DNA from: Bradyrhizobium sp. SZCCT0153
GTDB lineage: Bacteria > Pseudomonadota > Alphaproteobacteria > Rhizobiales > Xanthobacteraceae
NCBI RefSeq assembly: GCF_018129995.1
Contig: NZ_JAFCKS010000003.1
Span: 744,001 to 808,000 of the forward strand
Length of the DNA: 64,000 nucleotides
Reading direction: 5' to 3'
Below are positions 35,077-43,662 of this stretch, in pieces. A program made the position numbers and the translations under genes. Under the pieces are notes generated by a model, which had not been told where the DNA came from, did no database searches, and saw only the letters and a list, made by a program, of their open reading frames with translations. The number at the start of each line of letters is the position of its first letter. Positions within the stretch are counted from its first letter, which is position 1.

Positions 35077-35895
35077 TCATGCGGCGCGTCCCTGGAGTCC
35101 CTGATCGTCGCGCAGGGCCGCACTTGCAAATTGCTCAATCGCGTCAAGCGTCGCCCCCGGCGCTTCACGATGCGGGGAATGGCCCGCGTCTGAAATGATT
35201 TTCAAATCTACCGGACAATAACACTCTTCCTGCGCGATTTCGACCTGACGCAGTGTCCCATATTGGTCATTCGCGCCTTGCAGGATCATGACAGGGACAC
35301 GGATATAGGCGAGATATTCGGAAATATCCCAGTCGCGGAACTTGGGGTCGAGCCAGGCGCCGTTCCAGCCATGGAAGGCGTTGTCGACGTCCTTGTGCCA
35401 GCGCGCAAGCTTTGCCTTGAGATCGGTGGTCTCGAAGGCCGTCTTGATTTCGGCAATCGACTTCACCGAGACGTCCTCGACGATGAAGTGCGGCGCGATC
35501 AGCACGAGGCCGCTCAGCCGGTGGTCCTGATGCGCGCCGGCATAGATCGTCGCAATCGAAGCGCCGTCGGAATGGCCGAGCAGGAGGCCGCGCTTGAACC
35601 CGATCGCATCGAGGATTTTCGGCAGCACGTCGAGCGCCTCGCGATGCATGTAGTCGAGCCGTCGCGGCAGCGTCACCGGGCTCGACTGGCCATAGCCCGC
35701 GCGCGAATAGACGAAGACGCCGGCGGAGGTTGCCTGCCGGAGTTTTTCAGGGAAGTCGCCCCAGAGGCCGACGGAGCCGAGCCCTTCATGCAGCAACACG
35801 ATGGTCGGCGCGTCAGCCGATTGCGGCGCGAGCCATTTGTATTCGAGGCTGGCGCCATCGATGCTGAGGAAGCCGGTGGGGGCGAGGTTTGTCAT
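35077..35895 (-). CDS. Alpha/beta hydrolase of the box cluster
   Basis: 272 residues, cytosolic. Catalytic nucleophile motif GHSDGAS, oxyanion-type loop LLHEGLGSVGLW, acid and His around QGANDQYGTL and SDAGHSPHREAP. A likely role is a thioesterase or ester hydrolase that protects the CoA pool or prepares aromatic esters; the exact substrate is not visible. The ATG starts MTNLAPTG; an in-frame start 47 codons upstream would run through repeat sequence. Upstream (250 bases, with repeats) is bclA. Confidence 0.8.
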   Translation of the reverse strand: MTNLAPTGFLSIDGASLEYKWLAPQSADAPTIVLLHEGLGSVGLWGDFPEKLRQATSAGVFVYSRAGYGQSSPVTLPRRLDYMHREALDVLPKILDAIGFKRGLLLGHSDGASIATIYAGAHQDHRLSGLVLIAPHFIVEDVSVKSIAEIKTAFETTDLKAKLARWHKDVDNAFHGWNGAWLDPKFRDWDISEYLAYIRVPVMILQGANDQYGTLRQVEIAQEECYCPVDLKIISDAGHSPHREAPGATLDAIEQFASAALRDDQGLQGRAA

Positions 35896-35951
35896 GCTGT
35901 CACTCAATCTTCGGGCGATGAGAACGAGACGTGGCCAAGCGCTCCGTCGTT

Positions 35952-36095
35952 CCCTCCCCCCTTGCGGGGGAGGGCTAGGGAGAGGGGTGCCACACGGGGA
36001 CTCCCGGTGTGGCGGAGACCATCTGGCGCGCGACAATGAAAACCGTTTGCTGGGCTACCCCTGTCCCCCGCCCTCCCTCCTTGCGGGGGAGGGAG
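35952..36095. repeat. Hairpin repeats CCCTCCCCC...GGGGGAGGG
   Basis: A perfect 9-bp hairpin at 35952-35974 (loop CTTGC) and a second imperfect copy near 36070-36092, lying between bclA and the hydrolase. They probably attenuate or process the transcript between these genes. Confidence 0.8.
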
Positions 36096-36145
36096 CGCAG
36101 TGGAGTCCGCTGCGACAGTGTCAGTCACGTTCGACATGCGCTCAC

Positions 36146-37687
36146 TCAATTCGTCCCGTCCCGCAGCTTGAACCGCTGGATCTTTCCCGTCGCGGTCTTC
36201 GGCAACGACTCCACCACGTCGATCCAGCGCGGGTATTTCCAGGGGCCGATCTTCTGCTTGACGTGCTCCTTCAGCATTTCCTGCAAGTCGGTCGTCTTCA
36301 CACCCGGACGCAGCACGACGAAGGCCTTCGGCTTCAGCAGGCCCTCCGGATCGGCCTCGGGCACGACGGCAGCTTCCAGCACGGCGGGATGCGTGATCAG
36401 CGCGCTCTCGACCTCGAACGGCGAGACCCAGATGCCGGAAACCTTGAACATGTCGTCGGCGCGGCCGCAGAAGGTGTAGCGGCCCTCGCCGTCGCGGACA
36501 TATTTGTCGCCGGTGCGGGTCCACGGTCCTTCAAAGGTGCGGCGGCTCTTGTGGCGCTGATTCCAGTAGCCTTCGCCGGCGGAAGGCGCATCGACCAGGA
36601 GCTCACCGACTTCGCCGTCGGCGACGTCCTGGCCGGATTCGTTGACGAGCCGCACGGCATAACCCGGCACCGGCTTGCCGGAAGAGCCGTATTTGATGTC
36701 GCCGGGCGCGTTCGACAGGAAGATGTGCAACAGCTCGGTCGAGCCGACGCCGTCGAGGATGTCGACGCCGAAGCGCGCCTTCCAGCTGAGGCCGACGGAT
36801 TCCGGCAACGCCTCGCCGGCCGAGGTACAGATGCGCAGGGCGCCGCCGCCGCGCTCGCTCTTCATGGTTTCGTCGTTGAGCATCGCCGCGAACAGCGTCG
36901 GCACGCCGTAGAAGATCGACGGCTTGTAGCGGTTCATCAGGTCGAACATGCGCGCCGGCGTCGGCCGCTCGCTGTTGAGGATGACGCTGGCGCCGACCGA
37001 CATCGGGAAGGTCAACGCGTTGCCGAGGCCATAGGCGAAGAACAGCTTGGCGGCGGAGAGGCAGACATCGCTCTCGCGGATGCCCAAGACCTGGCTCGCA
37101 TAAGTGTCGGCGGTCGCCTGCATGTTCGAATGGATGTGACGCACGCCCTTGGGCATGCCGGTCGAGCCGGACGAATAGAGCCAGAACGCCGGCTCGTCGG
37201 GATGCGTGGCGGCGGTGGTGAATTTGTCGCTCTCGTCCGCGAGCTCCTCGGCGAGTTGCTTGTGACCGTTCTGCTTGGCGCCGGAGACGACGACATGCTC
37301 CAGATCGGGCATGCGGCCGACGACGTCCCTGATGACGGGGTAGAGCGCTTCCGACACGAACAACACGCGCGCGCGGCAATCGGCGAGGATGTAGGCGTAT
37401 TGGTCCGCCGTCAGCAGCGTGTTGAGCGGCACCGGCACGATGCCGGCGCGGATCGCACCCAGGAACACGATCGGGAAATCGACCGTGTCCAGCATGATCA
37501 TCGCCACGCGTTCCTCGCGGCGGACGCCGAGCCGGCGCAGCATGTTGGCGGCGCGCCGCGTCTCGCGCTGAAGCTCGCCATAGGTGAGCCGCGAGACGGT
37601 GTCGTCGAAAGCCAGCTTCCCGCCGCGGCCCGCCTCGACGTTACGGTCGAGCAGCCAGGTCACCGCGTTATAGGATCCCTCGCTCAC
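36146..37687 (-). CDS. bclA: Benzoate--CoA ligase
   Basis: AMP-forming ligase of 513 residues that activates benzoate to benzoyl-CoA, the first step of the box route. The P-loop like motif WLYSSGSTGMPKGVRHIH, the motif LSAAKLFFAYGLGN typical of benzoate ligases, the TGD-type motif WTRTGDKYVRD, and the C-terminal catalytic lysine in LPKTATGKIQRFKLRD are all present. Start is GTG with GGGAG upstream. It is divergent from boxR across 142 bases, which hold operator candidate 3 and a GAATTATAATTC palindrome. Confidence 0.93.
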   Translation of the reverse strand: MSEGSYNAVTWLLDRNVEAGRGGKLAFDDTVSRLTYGELQRETRRAANMLRRLGVRREERVAMIMLDTVDFPIVFLGAIRAGIVPVPLNTLLTADQYAYILADCRARVLFVSEALYPVIRDVVGRMPDLEHVVVSGAKQNGHKQLAEELADESDKFTTAATHPDEPAFWLYSSGSTGMPKGVRHIHSNMQATADTYASQVLGIRESDVCLSAAKLFFAYGLGNALTFPMSVGASVILNSERPTPARMFDLMNRYKPSIFYGVPTLFAAMLNDETMKSERGGGALRICTSAGEALPESVGLSWKARFGVDILDGVGSTELLHIFLSNAPGDIKYGSSGKPVPGYAVRLVNESGQDVADGEVGELLVDAPSAGEGYWNQRHKSRRTFEGPWTRTGDKYVRDGEGRYTFCGRADDMFKVSGIWVSPFEVESALITHPAVLEAAVVPEADPEGLLKPKAFVVLRPGVKTTDLQEMLKEHVKQKIGPWKYPRWIDVVESLPKTATGKIQRFKLRDGTN

Positions 37688-37707
37688 GGACTTCTCCCTC
37701 GATTTTA

Positions 37708-37719
37708 GAATTATAATTC
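37708..37719. promoter_or_regulatory. AT-rich palindrome in the bclA/boxR promoter region
   Basis: GAATTATAATTC is a perfect 12-bp palindrome 21 bases before the bclA GTG. It is the only such AT-rich palindrome noticed in the box region; it may overlap the bclA promoter. Confidence 0.4.
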
Positions 37720-37756
37720 ATACAAAGACACTGTGGCGGCTTGCTGTCAATGCTAG

Positions 37757-37774
37757 CAGGCACTATGTTTCATT
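37757..37774 (-). promoter_or_regulatory. Operator candidate 3 between bclA and boxR
   Basis: Minus-strand 18-mer AATGAAACATAGTGCCTG matches the liv-operon site at 14 of 18 positions. It lies 70 bases from bclA and 56 bases from boxR, so it could control both and give BoxR autoregulation. Confidence 0.6.
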
Positions 37775-37829
37775 AAAGCACGCCGCGGGACATCCCCTAA
37801 ACCCTAAAGAAGGCTCTGATCTGTAGTCC

Positions 37830-38738
37830 ATGACCGACAGTCCCGACGCCGAATCCCGCTTCCTCGAACAGCTCGGCCAGCGCGTGCGCACCATGCGCGC
37901 GCTGCGCGGCATGTCGCGCAAAGTGCTCGCCAAGGTATCAGGGATTTCGGAGCGCTACATCGCGCAGCTCGAGAGCGGCAAGGGCAACGTCTCGATCGTG
38001 CTGCTGCGCCGCGTCTCGGACGCGATGGGCGCGCATCTCGAGGACCTGCTCCCCTCGACCGATCCGACGCCCGACTGGCAGATGTTTCGCGATCTGCTGC
38101 GCAAGGCGACGCCGGCACAGATCGCTCAGGCCAAGGATGTCCTCGCCGGCGGCAGCGCATCCGCGCCGCGGCGCGCGCCGTTCTGCGGCATTGCTCTGAT
38201 CGGCCTGCGCGGCGCCGGCAAATCCACGCTCGGCCGGATGCTGGCGAAGAAGATCGGCTGGAGCTTCGTCGAGCTCAACAAGGAGGTCGAGCAGCAGAAC
38301 GGCCTCTCGGTCGCCGAGATCATCGCGCTCTACGGCCAGGAAGGCTTTCGCCGCATGGAGCAGGCGGCGCTGCAACAGCTGCTCGCGCGCAACGAGCTGA
38401 TGGTGCTGGCGACCGGCGGCGGCATCGTCTCGGAACCGCTGACCTTCGACCAGATCCTGTCGTCGTTCTACACGATCTGGCTGAAGGCCGAGCCGGAGGA
38501 GCACATGGCCCGTGTCCGCCGCCAGGGCGATCTCCGCCCGATGGCCGACGACCGCTCCGCCATGGCCGAGCTGCGCAACATCCTGCTGAGCCGCGAGCCG
38601 TTGTACGCACGCGCGACGGCGGTGGTGGATACGGCGGGATTGTCGGTCGACGCCGCGGCCGCGCGGCTGATCGATGCGGTGCGTCCGGTGCTCCAGAACG
38701 AAGCCCGCAGCTTCGGGCTGCGCAGCGTGGCGCTGTAG
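37830..38738 (+). CDS. boxR: Benzoyl-CoA-responsive regulator BoxR (HTH plus shikimate-kinase-like domain)
   Basis: 302 residues. An N-terminal XRE-type helix-turn-helix (residues ~12-72: LGQRVRTMRALRGMSRKVLA, then SGISERYIAQLESGKGN) is fused through a linker to a shikimate-kinase-like domain (from ~125) with the P-loop LRGAGKSTLGRML and VVDTAGLSVDAAAARL. This fusion defines BoxR/BzdR regulators, where the kinase-like domain binds benzoyl-CoA and releases the repressor from DNA. It is divergent from bclA and is followed after 13 bases by a truncated haemoglobin. Confidence 0.93.
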   Translation: MTDSPDAESRFLEQLGQRVRTMRALRGMSRKVLAKVSGISERYIAQLESGKGNVSIVLLRRVSDAMGAHLEDLLPSTDPTPDWQMFRDLLRKATPAQIAQAKDVLAGGSASAPRRAPFCGIALIGLRGAGKSTLGRMLAKKIGWSFVELNKEVEQQNGLSVAEIIALYGQEGFRRMEQAALQQLLARNELMVLATGGGIVSEPLTFDQILSSFYTIWLKAEPEEHMARVRRQGDLRPMADDRSAMAELRNILLSREPLYARATAVVDTAGLSVDAAAARLIDAVRPVLQNEARSFGLRSVAL

Positions 38739-38751
38739 GTCGGGACTTGAT

Positions 38752-39147
38752 ATGGCCGACAGCGACGTCGCAACGTCCATGTTCGAGCGGATCGGGGGCA
38801 GTGCCACGATCGACCGGCTGGTCGACCGCTTCTACGAGCGGATGGACACCCTGCCGGAAGCAAACGCCATTCGCGCGATGCATGCCGCCGATCTCGGCCT
38901 GATCAGGGACGTGCTGAAGCGCTATCTCACCGAATGGACCGGCGGGCCAAAACTTTACTCCGTCGAAAAAGGCCATCCACGGCTGCGCCAGCGCCATATC
39001 GGCTTTGCCATCGGCGATGCCGAGCGCGATGCGTGGCTACTCTGCATGCGCGGCGCGCTGGAGGAGACGGTGACTGATGCGGCCGCGCGGCAAGACCTCG
39101 ACCGCGCGCTGTCCGGTCTCGCCGACTGGATGCGCAACCGGCCGTAA
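38752..39147 (+). CDS. Truncated haemoglobin, group II
   Basis: 131 residues, the normal length. The proximal His is in RLRQRHIGFAIG, B10 Tyr in VDRFYERM, and the G8 Trp in RDAWLLCMRGAL; the TGG-type segment EWTGGPKLYSVEKGHPRLR is also typical. It probably forms an operon with boxR (13-base gap). Such globins bind O2 or NO; here it might supply O2 to, or protect, the O2-dependent BoxB epoxidase. That role is inferred from position only. Confidence 0.88.
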   Translation: MADSDVATSMFERIGGSATIDRLVDRFYERMDTLPEANAIRAMHAADLGLIRDVLKRYLTEWTGGPKLYSVEKGHPRLRQRHIGFAIGDAERDAWLLCMRGALEETVTDAAARQDLDRALSGLADWMRNRP

Positions 39148-39222
39148 GCGCGTCGATCAAGCCAACGTGTAGCGCTCTCGGCTATCGCTCCGCTGACCCG
39201 GGCTGCAAGTCTTCCGACGCGA

Positions 39223-39555
39223 CTAGACCGACCAGTAATTCGGATGCGGGTAGGACCGCGAGCGGTCGCCCCAATCGAACTCATCGCCATCGAACTCGCA
39301 TGGACCGCCGCTGAACTCGTCCATCGTCAGTTCGACCTGGAAGGCCTGACGGCCGCGATCGTATTTCAGGGCGCTCCACTGCACCGGATAATGATGATGA
39401 GTACCGAGCAGCCCGCCGGTCTTGATCACGGCATAGGTGACCATTCCGCTGACCTTGTCGAGCATCAGTCGCTCAATCGTGCCAAGCTTCGTGCCGTCGC
39501 GCCCGTAGACGGCGACGTGCTCCACGCGATCACTGGGAACCATGGTATGGTGCAT
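39223..39555 (-). CDS. PRC-barrel domain protein
   Basis: 110 residues. The PRC-barrel pattern is visible: VYGRDGTKLGTIERLMLDK then GMVTYAVIKTGGLLG and HHYPVQWSALKYD, followed by an acidic tail (EFDGDEFDWGDR). GGGAGG lies six bases before the ATG. PRC-barrel proteins occur in photosynthesis and ribosome biogenesis factors and as stand-alone soluble forms of unknown role. It ends close to the end of the truncated haemoglobin gene and is transcribed toward it. Confidence 0.82.
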   Translation of the reverse strand: MHHTMVPSDRVEHVAVYGRDGTKLGTIERLMLDKVSGMVTYAVIKTGGLLGTHHHYPVQWSALKYDRGRQAFQVELTMDEFSGGPCEFDGDEFDWGDRSRSYPHPNYWSV

Positions 39556-39624
39556 GGCATCCTCCCTGTTCTCTTGTGCCGCGCATTATAGCCTGCCAGG
39601 CAGCCCGAGCGAAGTGCGCTGTAG

Positions 39625-40422
39625 CTACAGCAACTGCGAACGGACCGCGTCGGCGCCCTCGCGCAGCAGCGGCAGGAAGCGGTCGATCAGCTCCTGAGCC
39701 GGCACGCGGTCGACATGGGCGCCCATGTTGATCGCGGCGACGATCACATCGTCGTAGCGGCGGACGGGAACCGAGATTGAACGGAAATGCGGCTCGGCCT
39801 CGCGGTCGACCAGCGAATAGCCCTGCCCGCGGTCGGCGACGATCCGTGCCAGCAGCGCCCCGGGATCGGTCACCGTCTGCGGCGTCAGCGCTTCGCGCGT
39901 CATTGTTTTCAGGCGCGCGGCGAGTTCGGCATCGCCGAGCTGACCCAGCATGGCGCGGCCGACCGAGGTGCAGAACGCCGGCAGCCGGTAGCCGATCTCC
40001 AGCCCGCCTGAAAACATCCGCGCCGGACTGCTCCGCGCCACGAACACGACGTCGTCACCGTCGAGCACCGCGAGTGACGCGATTTCATTTGCCGCAGTCG
40101 CGGCGCGATCGAGCACCGGTTGCAGCACCGTGACGAGCTGGTTGGAGCGCAGAAACGAGGCGGCAAGGGTCAGCACGTGCGGCGTCAACGTGAACAGCTT
40201 GCCGTCACCACCGACGAAGCCGCCACGCTGGAGCGTGAACAGCATGCGCCGGGCGGTGGCGCGCGGAAGATCGGCGGCGCGGGCGAGATCGCTCAAGGTC
40301 ATCGGGCCTACCGTCGTGCCGAAGGACTGAAGCAGGCGCAGGCCGCGATCGAGGCTTTCGACGAAATCCGTCGCGCGCTCGTCGGTCTCGCTTCGCTTCA
40401 GCTTGGGCATGGCGTCGGACAT
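39625..40422 (-). CDS. IclR family transcriptional regulator
   Basis: 265 residues with the chosen ATG. The N-terminal winged helix is seen in ESLDRGLRLLQSFG, then MTLSDLARAADLPRATARRM and LQRGGFVGGDGKLF; the C-terminal effector domain has TSVGRAMLGQL, QGYSLVDREAEPHFRSISVP and VAAINMGAHVDR. Longer frames run through operator candidates and lack a ribosome site. It is divergent from a Rieske oxygenase gene by 103 bases and is the likely regulator of it. Confidence 0.88.
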   Translation of the reverse strand: MSDAMPKLKRSETDERATDFVESLDRGLRLLQSFGTTVGPMTLSDLARAADLPRATARRMLFTLQRGGFVGGDGKLFTLTPHVLTLAASFLRSNQLVTVLQPVLDRAATAANEIASLAVLDGDDVVFVARSSPARMFSGGLEIGYRLPAFCTSVGRAMLGQLGDAELAARLKTMTREALTPQTVTDPGALLARIVADRGQGYSLVDREAEPHFRSISVPVRRYDDVIVAAINMGAHVDRVPAQELIDRFLPLLREGADAVRSQLL

Positions 40423-40423
40423 T

Positions 40424-40441
40424 CCTGCAAAATAGTGCTTG
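40424..40441 (+). promoter_or_regulatory. Operator candidate 4 at the iclR/Rieske junction
   Basis: CCTGCAAAATAGTGCTTG matches the liv-operon site at 14 of 18 positions and includes TGCA-N6-TGC. It overlaps the iclR ribosome-binding region, so binding would block iclR. It lies 85 bases before the Rieske ATG. Confidence 0.45.
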
Positions 40442-40476
40442 CTGCCGGTCCAAGGCATGTCATAATTCGCCCATTC

Positions 40477-40491
40477 GTTCAATAGGCGAAC
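40477..40491. promoter_or_regulatory. IclR-type palindrome before the Rieske gene
   Basis: GTTC-N7-GAAC, part of the longer near palindrome CGTTCAATAGGCGAACA, lies in the 103-base divergent region. IclR regulators often bind 10-15 bp palindromes of this sort. Confidence 0.5.
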
Positions 40492-40525
40492 AAACGCCAC
40501 TCCGAGATTGAAGGATGCACTCGCC

Positions 40526-41884
40526 ATGATGAGCCAGGCGCAGAACGACCTGATCACCCGCAGCGGGCCGAAGGATCCCTGCGGCAGACTGATGCGGAGC
40601 TACTGGCAACCGGCGGCGCTGGTGGATGAGCTGGAGGGCGAGCGGCCGATCCGGCCGGTCAGGCTGCTCGGCGAAAACCTGGTTCTGTTCCGCGACGAGA
40701 CCGGACGCTACGGGCTGATCGACCGTCACTGCGCGCATCGCGGCGCCGACCTCGCCTTCGGGCGGCTCGAGCACGGCGGCCTGCGCTGCGCCTTCCATGG
40801 CTGGCTGTTCGACGCCACCGGCCAGTGCATCGAGACCCCGGCTGAGCCGAAGGACTCGAAGCTCTGCCAGAACATCCGTCAGCGCTCCTATCCCGTGGTG
40901 GAGAAGAGCGGGATCCTCTGGGCCTATCTCGGCGAGGGCGAGCCGCCGGCATTTCCGGAGCTCGACTGCTTCGTCGCGCCCGGCACGCACACTTTTGCGT
41001 TCAAAGGCCATATGGCCTGCAACTGGCTCCAGGCACTCGAAGTCGGCATCGATCCCGCCCACGCATCGTACCTGCATCGCTTCTTCGAGGACGAGGACAC
41101 CTCCACGGCCTACGGCAAGCAGTTCCGCGGCGCCTCCGCCGGCTCCGACCTTCCGATGACAAAAATCCTGCGCGAATACGACCGTCCGATCATCAATGTC
41201 GAGCATACCGAATACGGATTGCGGCTGATCGCACTGCGCGAGATCGACGAGGAGCGCACCCATGTGCGCGTCACCAACCAGCTCTTCCCGCACGGCTTCG
41301 TCATCCCCATGAGCACGGAGATGACGATCACGCAATGGCACGTGCCGGTCGACGACGAGAATTGCTACTGGTATGCGATCTTCACCAGCTACGCGAACCC
41401 GGTCGACAAGCAGAAGATGCGCGACCAGCGGCTCGAGCTGTACGAGCTGCCCGACTACAAGTCGCGGAAAAACCGCAGCAACGATTACGGTTTCGATCCG
41501 CACGAGCAGCAGACCGCGACCTATACCGGCATGGGCAGCGACATCAACGTCCACGACCAGTGGGCGGTGGAGTCGATGGGCGCGATCCAGGATCGCACCA
41601 AGGAGCATCTCGGCTCGAGCGACAAGGCGATCGTGCAGTATCGCCGCCTGCTGCGGCAGGAAATCGAGAAGGTTCTGGGCGGCGAGAAGCCGATGCTGTT
41701 TCTGGACGAGGCCAATGCGCGCAGCATCCAGGGACCCGCGACCATGGACGGCATCGGGCCGACGCGGGGCTGGGAGACCTACTGGATGGAAGTCGACGTC
41801 AAGCGCCGCCGCGGCGCACCGTGGACCGCGCCTGTTCCGAAGGAGATCGCGGACAACGTGCATCGGTTGACGGCGGCGGAGTGA
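40526..41884 (+). CDS. Rieske non-haem iron oxygenase, alpha subunit
   Basis: 452-residue ring-hydroxylating oxygenase subunit. Rieske [2Fe-2S] ligands: CAHRGADL and CAFHGW (C-x-H-x16-C-x2-H). The mononuclear iron site is in ALEVGIDPAHASYLHRFF (D-x2-H-x4-H). Length and layout resemble phthalate/phenoxybenzoate dioxygenase type enzymes (one subunit type, no small beta subunit nearby) rather than benzoate dioxygenase. A reductase is not seen in the window. Downstream, 130 bases away, is a glutamine synthetase-like gene, suggesting an amine-containing substrate. ATG at the tandem ATG ATG is chosen; AAGGA lies about ten bases upstream. Confidence 0.88.
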   Translation: MMSQAQNDLITRSGPKDPCGRLMRSYWQPAALVDELEGERPIRPVRLLGENLVLFRDETGRYGLIDRHCAHRGADLAFGRLEHGGLRCAFHGWLFDATGQCIETPAEPKDSKLCQNIRQRSYPVVEKSGILWAYLGEGEPPAFPELDCFVAPGTHTFAFKGHMACNWLQALEVGIDPAHASYLHRFFEDEDTSTAYGKQFRGASAGSDLPMTKILREYDRPIINVEHTEYGLRLIALREIDEERTHVRVTNQLFPHGFVIPMSTEMTITQWHVPVDDENCYWYAIFTSYANPVDKQKMRDQRLELYELPDYKSRKNRSNDYGFDPHEQQTATYTGMGSDINVHDQWAVESMGAIQDRTKEHLGSSDKAIVQYRRLLRQEIEKVLGGEKPMLFLDEANARSIQGPATMDGIGPTRGWETYWMEVDVKRRRGAPWTAPVPKEIADNVHRLTAAE

Positions 41885-41901
41885 CGACTGTGGTCGGCTC
41901 C

Positions 41902-41994
41902 CGTAGGGTGGGCAAAGGCGCAAAGCGCCGTGCCCGCCATGCCCGCGTGCGAACGACAGACGTGGTGGGCACGCTTCGCTTTGCCCACCCTACG
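41902..41994. repeat. Palindromic repeat, GTGGGCAAAG family (best copy)
   Basis: Perfect 15-bp outer arms CGTAGGGTGGGCAAA and TTTGCCCACCCTACG, with a middle GCGTGC stretch. It lies between the Rieske and glutamine synthetase-like genes. It is the clearest of three copies. Confidence 0.9.
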
Positions 41995-42014
41995 GCAGCT
42001 GAAGGAGCGGCAAA

Positions 42015-43451
42015 GTGACTTTCGTCGCGCGTCATGCGCTGTGGTCGGATGAGCAGAAGGACGCGGCGACGCGCATGCGGCGCCTCGTCGAGGAAAAGAA
42101 CCTCGAGGTCATCCGCCTCGCCTTTCCCGACCAGCACGGCATCCTGCGCGGCAAGACCATCATCGCGTCGGAGGCGATCGCCTCGCTGGAAAGCGGCTGC
42201 TCCATCACCACCACCATGCTCGCCAAGGACACCTCGCACCGCACGGTATTCCCGGTGTTCACCTCGGGCGGCGGCTTCGGCATGAAGGAGATGGAGGGGG
42301 CGGCCGACGTGCTGATGGTCGCTGATCCCACCACTTTTCGCGTGCTGCCATGGGCGCCGGCCACGGGCTGGGTGCTGTGCGATCTCCATTTCAATGACGG
42401 CCGCCCGGTGCCGTTCGCAACGCGCGGGCTCTACCGCAAGGTGCTCGACGATCTCGCAAGCCGCGGCCATGATTTCGTCGCCGGGCTCGAGGTCGAATTC
42501 CATATCTTCAAGCTCGACGATCCGCATATGCGCGCCGAGGACGCAGGCCAGCCCGGCACGCCACCTTCGGTGAGCCTGCTCAGCCATGGCTATCAATATC
42601 TCACCGAGCAGCGCTTCGATCAGATGGAGCCGGTGCTGGAGATCCTGCGCCGCGACGTCGTCGCGCTCGGGCTGCCCCTGCGCTCGGTCGAGGTCGAGTT
42701 CGGGCCTAGCCAGTGCGAATTCACCTTCGCGCCGAAGAAAGGGCTGGAGCCCGCCGACAACATGGTGCTGTTCCGCTCGGCGGTGAAGCAGATCGCGCGG
42801 CGCCACGGTTATCACGCCACCTTCATGTGCCGGCCAAAACTGCCGAACCTGTTCGCGAGCGGCTGGCACCTGCATCAGTCGATCGTCTCGCGCACGAGCG
42901 GCGAGAACCAGTTCATGGCGAAGGACGGCGGCGAGCCGCTCAGCGCGTTCGGCCGCGCGTACCTGGCCGGCCTGCTCGATCACGCCCGCGCCTCCACCGT
43001 GTTCACCACGCCGACCCTCAACGGCTACAAGCGCTACCGCTCCTATTCGCTGGCGCCGGACCGCGCGATCTGGGGCCGGGACAATCGCGGCGTCATGATC
43101 CGCGTGCTTGGGGCGGCCGGCGATCCCGCCACACGGCTCGAGAACCGCATCGGCGAGCCCGCGGCCAATCCCTATCTCTACATGGCCTCGCAGATACTCT
43201 CAGGCCTCGACGGCGTCGACCGCAAGCTCGACCCCGGCCCGTCGGCCGACACGCCCTACGAGACCAAGGCGCCGCTCTTGCCGAAATCGCTGCGCGATGC
43301 CGTCGGTGCGCTGAAGGACGATCCATTCTTCCGGGAGAAGCTCGGGCCTGACTTCGTCGACTATTACACCCACATCAAGAACGCCGAGATCGACCGTTTC
43401 CTGTCCGAGGTGACCGACTGGGAACACCGCGAATATTTCGAGATGTTCTGA
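42015..43451 (+). CDS. Glutamine synthetase family protein
   Basis: 478-residue ATP-dependent amide ligase of the GlnA superfamily. Signature segments include the His-rich catalytic motif ASGWHLHQSIVSR, the ATP/metal motif ENRIGEPAANPYLYMASQIL, and TPTLNGYKRYRSYSLAP. Start GTG has GGAG upstream. Given its place next to a Rieske oxygenase it is more likely a gamma-glutamyl-amine ligase of a catabolic route than the main ammonium-assimilating enzyme. The amine substrate is not evident; a link to aniline-type pathways is a guess. Confidence 0.87.
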   Translation: MTFVARHALWSDEQKDAATRMRRLVEEKNLEVIRLAFPDQHGILRGKTIIASEAIASLESGCSITTTMLAKDTSHRTVFPVFTSGGGFGMKEMEGAADVLMVADPTTFRVLPWAPATGWVLCDLHFNDGRPVPFATRGLYRKVLDDLASRGHDFVAGLEVEFHIFKLDDPHMRAEDAGQPGTPPSVSLLSHGYQYLTEQRFDQMEPVLEILRRDVVALGLPLRSVEVEFGPSQCEFTFAPKKGLEPADNMVLFRSAVKQIARRHGYHATFMCRPKLPNLFASGWHLHQSIVSRTSGENQFMAKDGGEPLSAFGRAYLAGLLDHARASTVFTTPTLNGYKRYRSYSLAPDRAIWGRDNRGVMIRVLGAAGDPATRLENRIGEPAANPYLYMASQILSGLDGVDRKLDPGPSADTPYETKAPLLPKSLRDAVGALKDDPFFREKLGPDFVDYYTHIKNAEIDRFLSEVTDWEHREYFEMF

Positions 43452-43662
43452 CCTCCTCACTCTGACATCCTCCCTCTGACCACCTCCCTTGGAGGTGGGG
43501 GCGCAGCGGCTCAAAGCTCACACACCCGTGAGGTGACTTCGTCCCACCTGTTCCAACGACATCACATCGCGGTGCGACGAAGCCATTTTCCTCACGCCCC
43601 GAAAACCGCCGGAAAAACACCGGGGTTAGGCTTTGATCCGTGATCAACAATGGAGTTCGGTC
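43452..43662. other. Spacer after the glutamine synthetase-like gene
   Basis: The stretch has two CTCC-rich short repeats right after the gene, then CG-rich sequence with no gene, terminator or repeat family recognised. With the tiny gene that follows, the whole region to 43802 is otherwise empty. Confidence 0.4.

Noticed and set aside
35801..37708. 635-codon frame antisense to bclA and the hydrolase
   Set aside because: It spans two real genes and a repeat block, has no ribosome site, and reads as a shadow.
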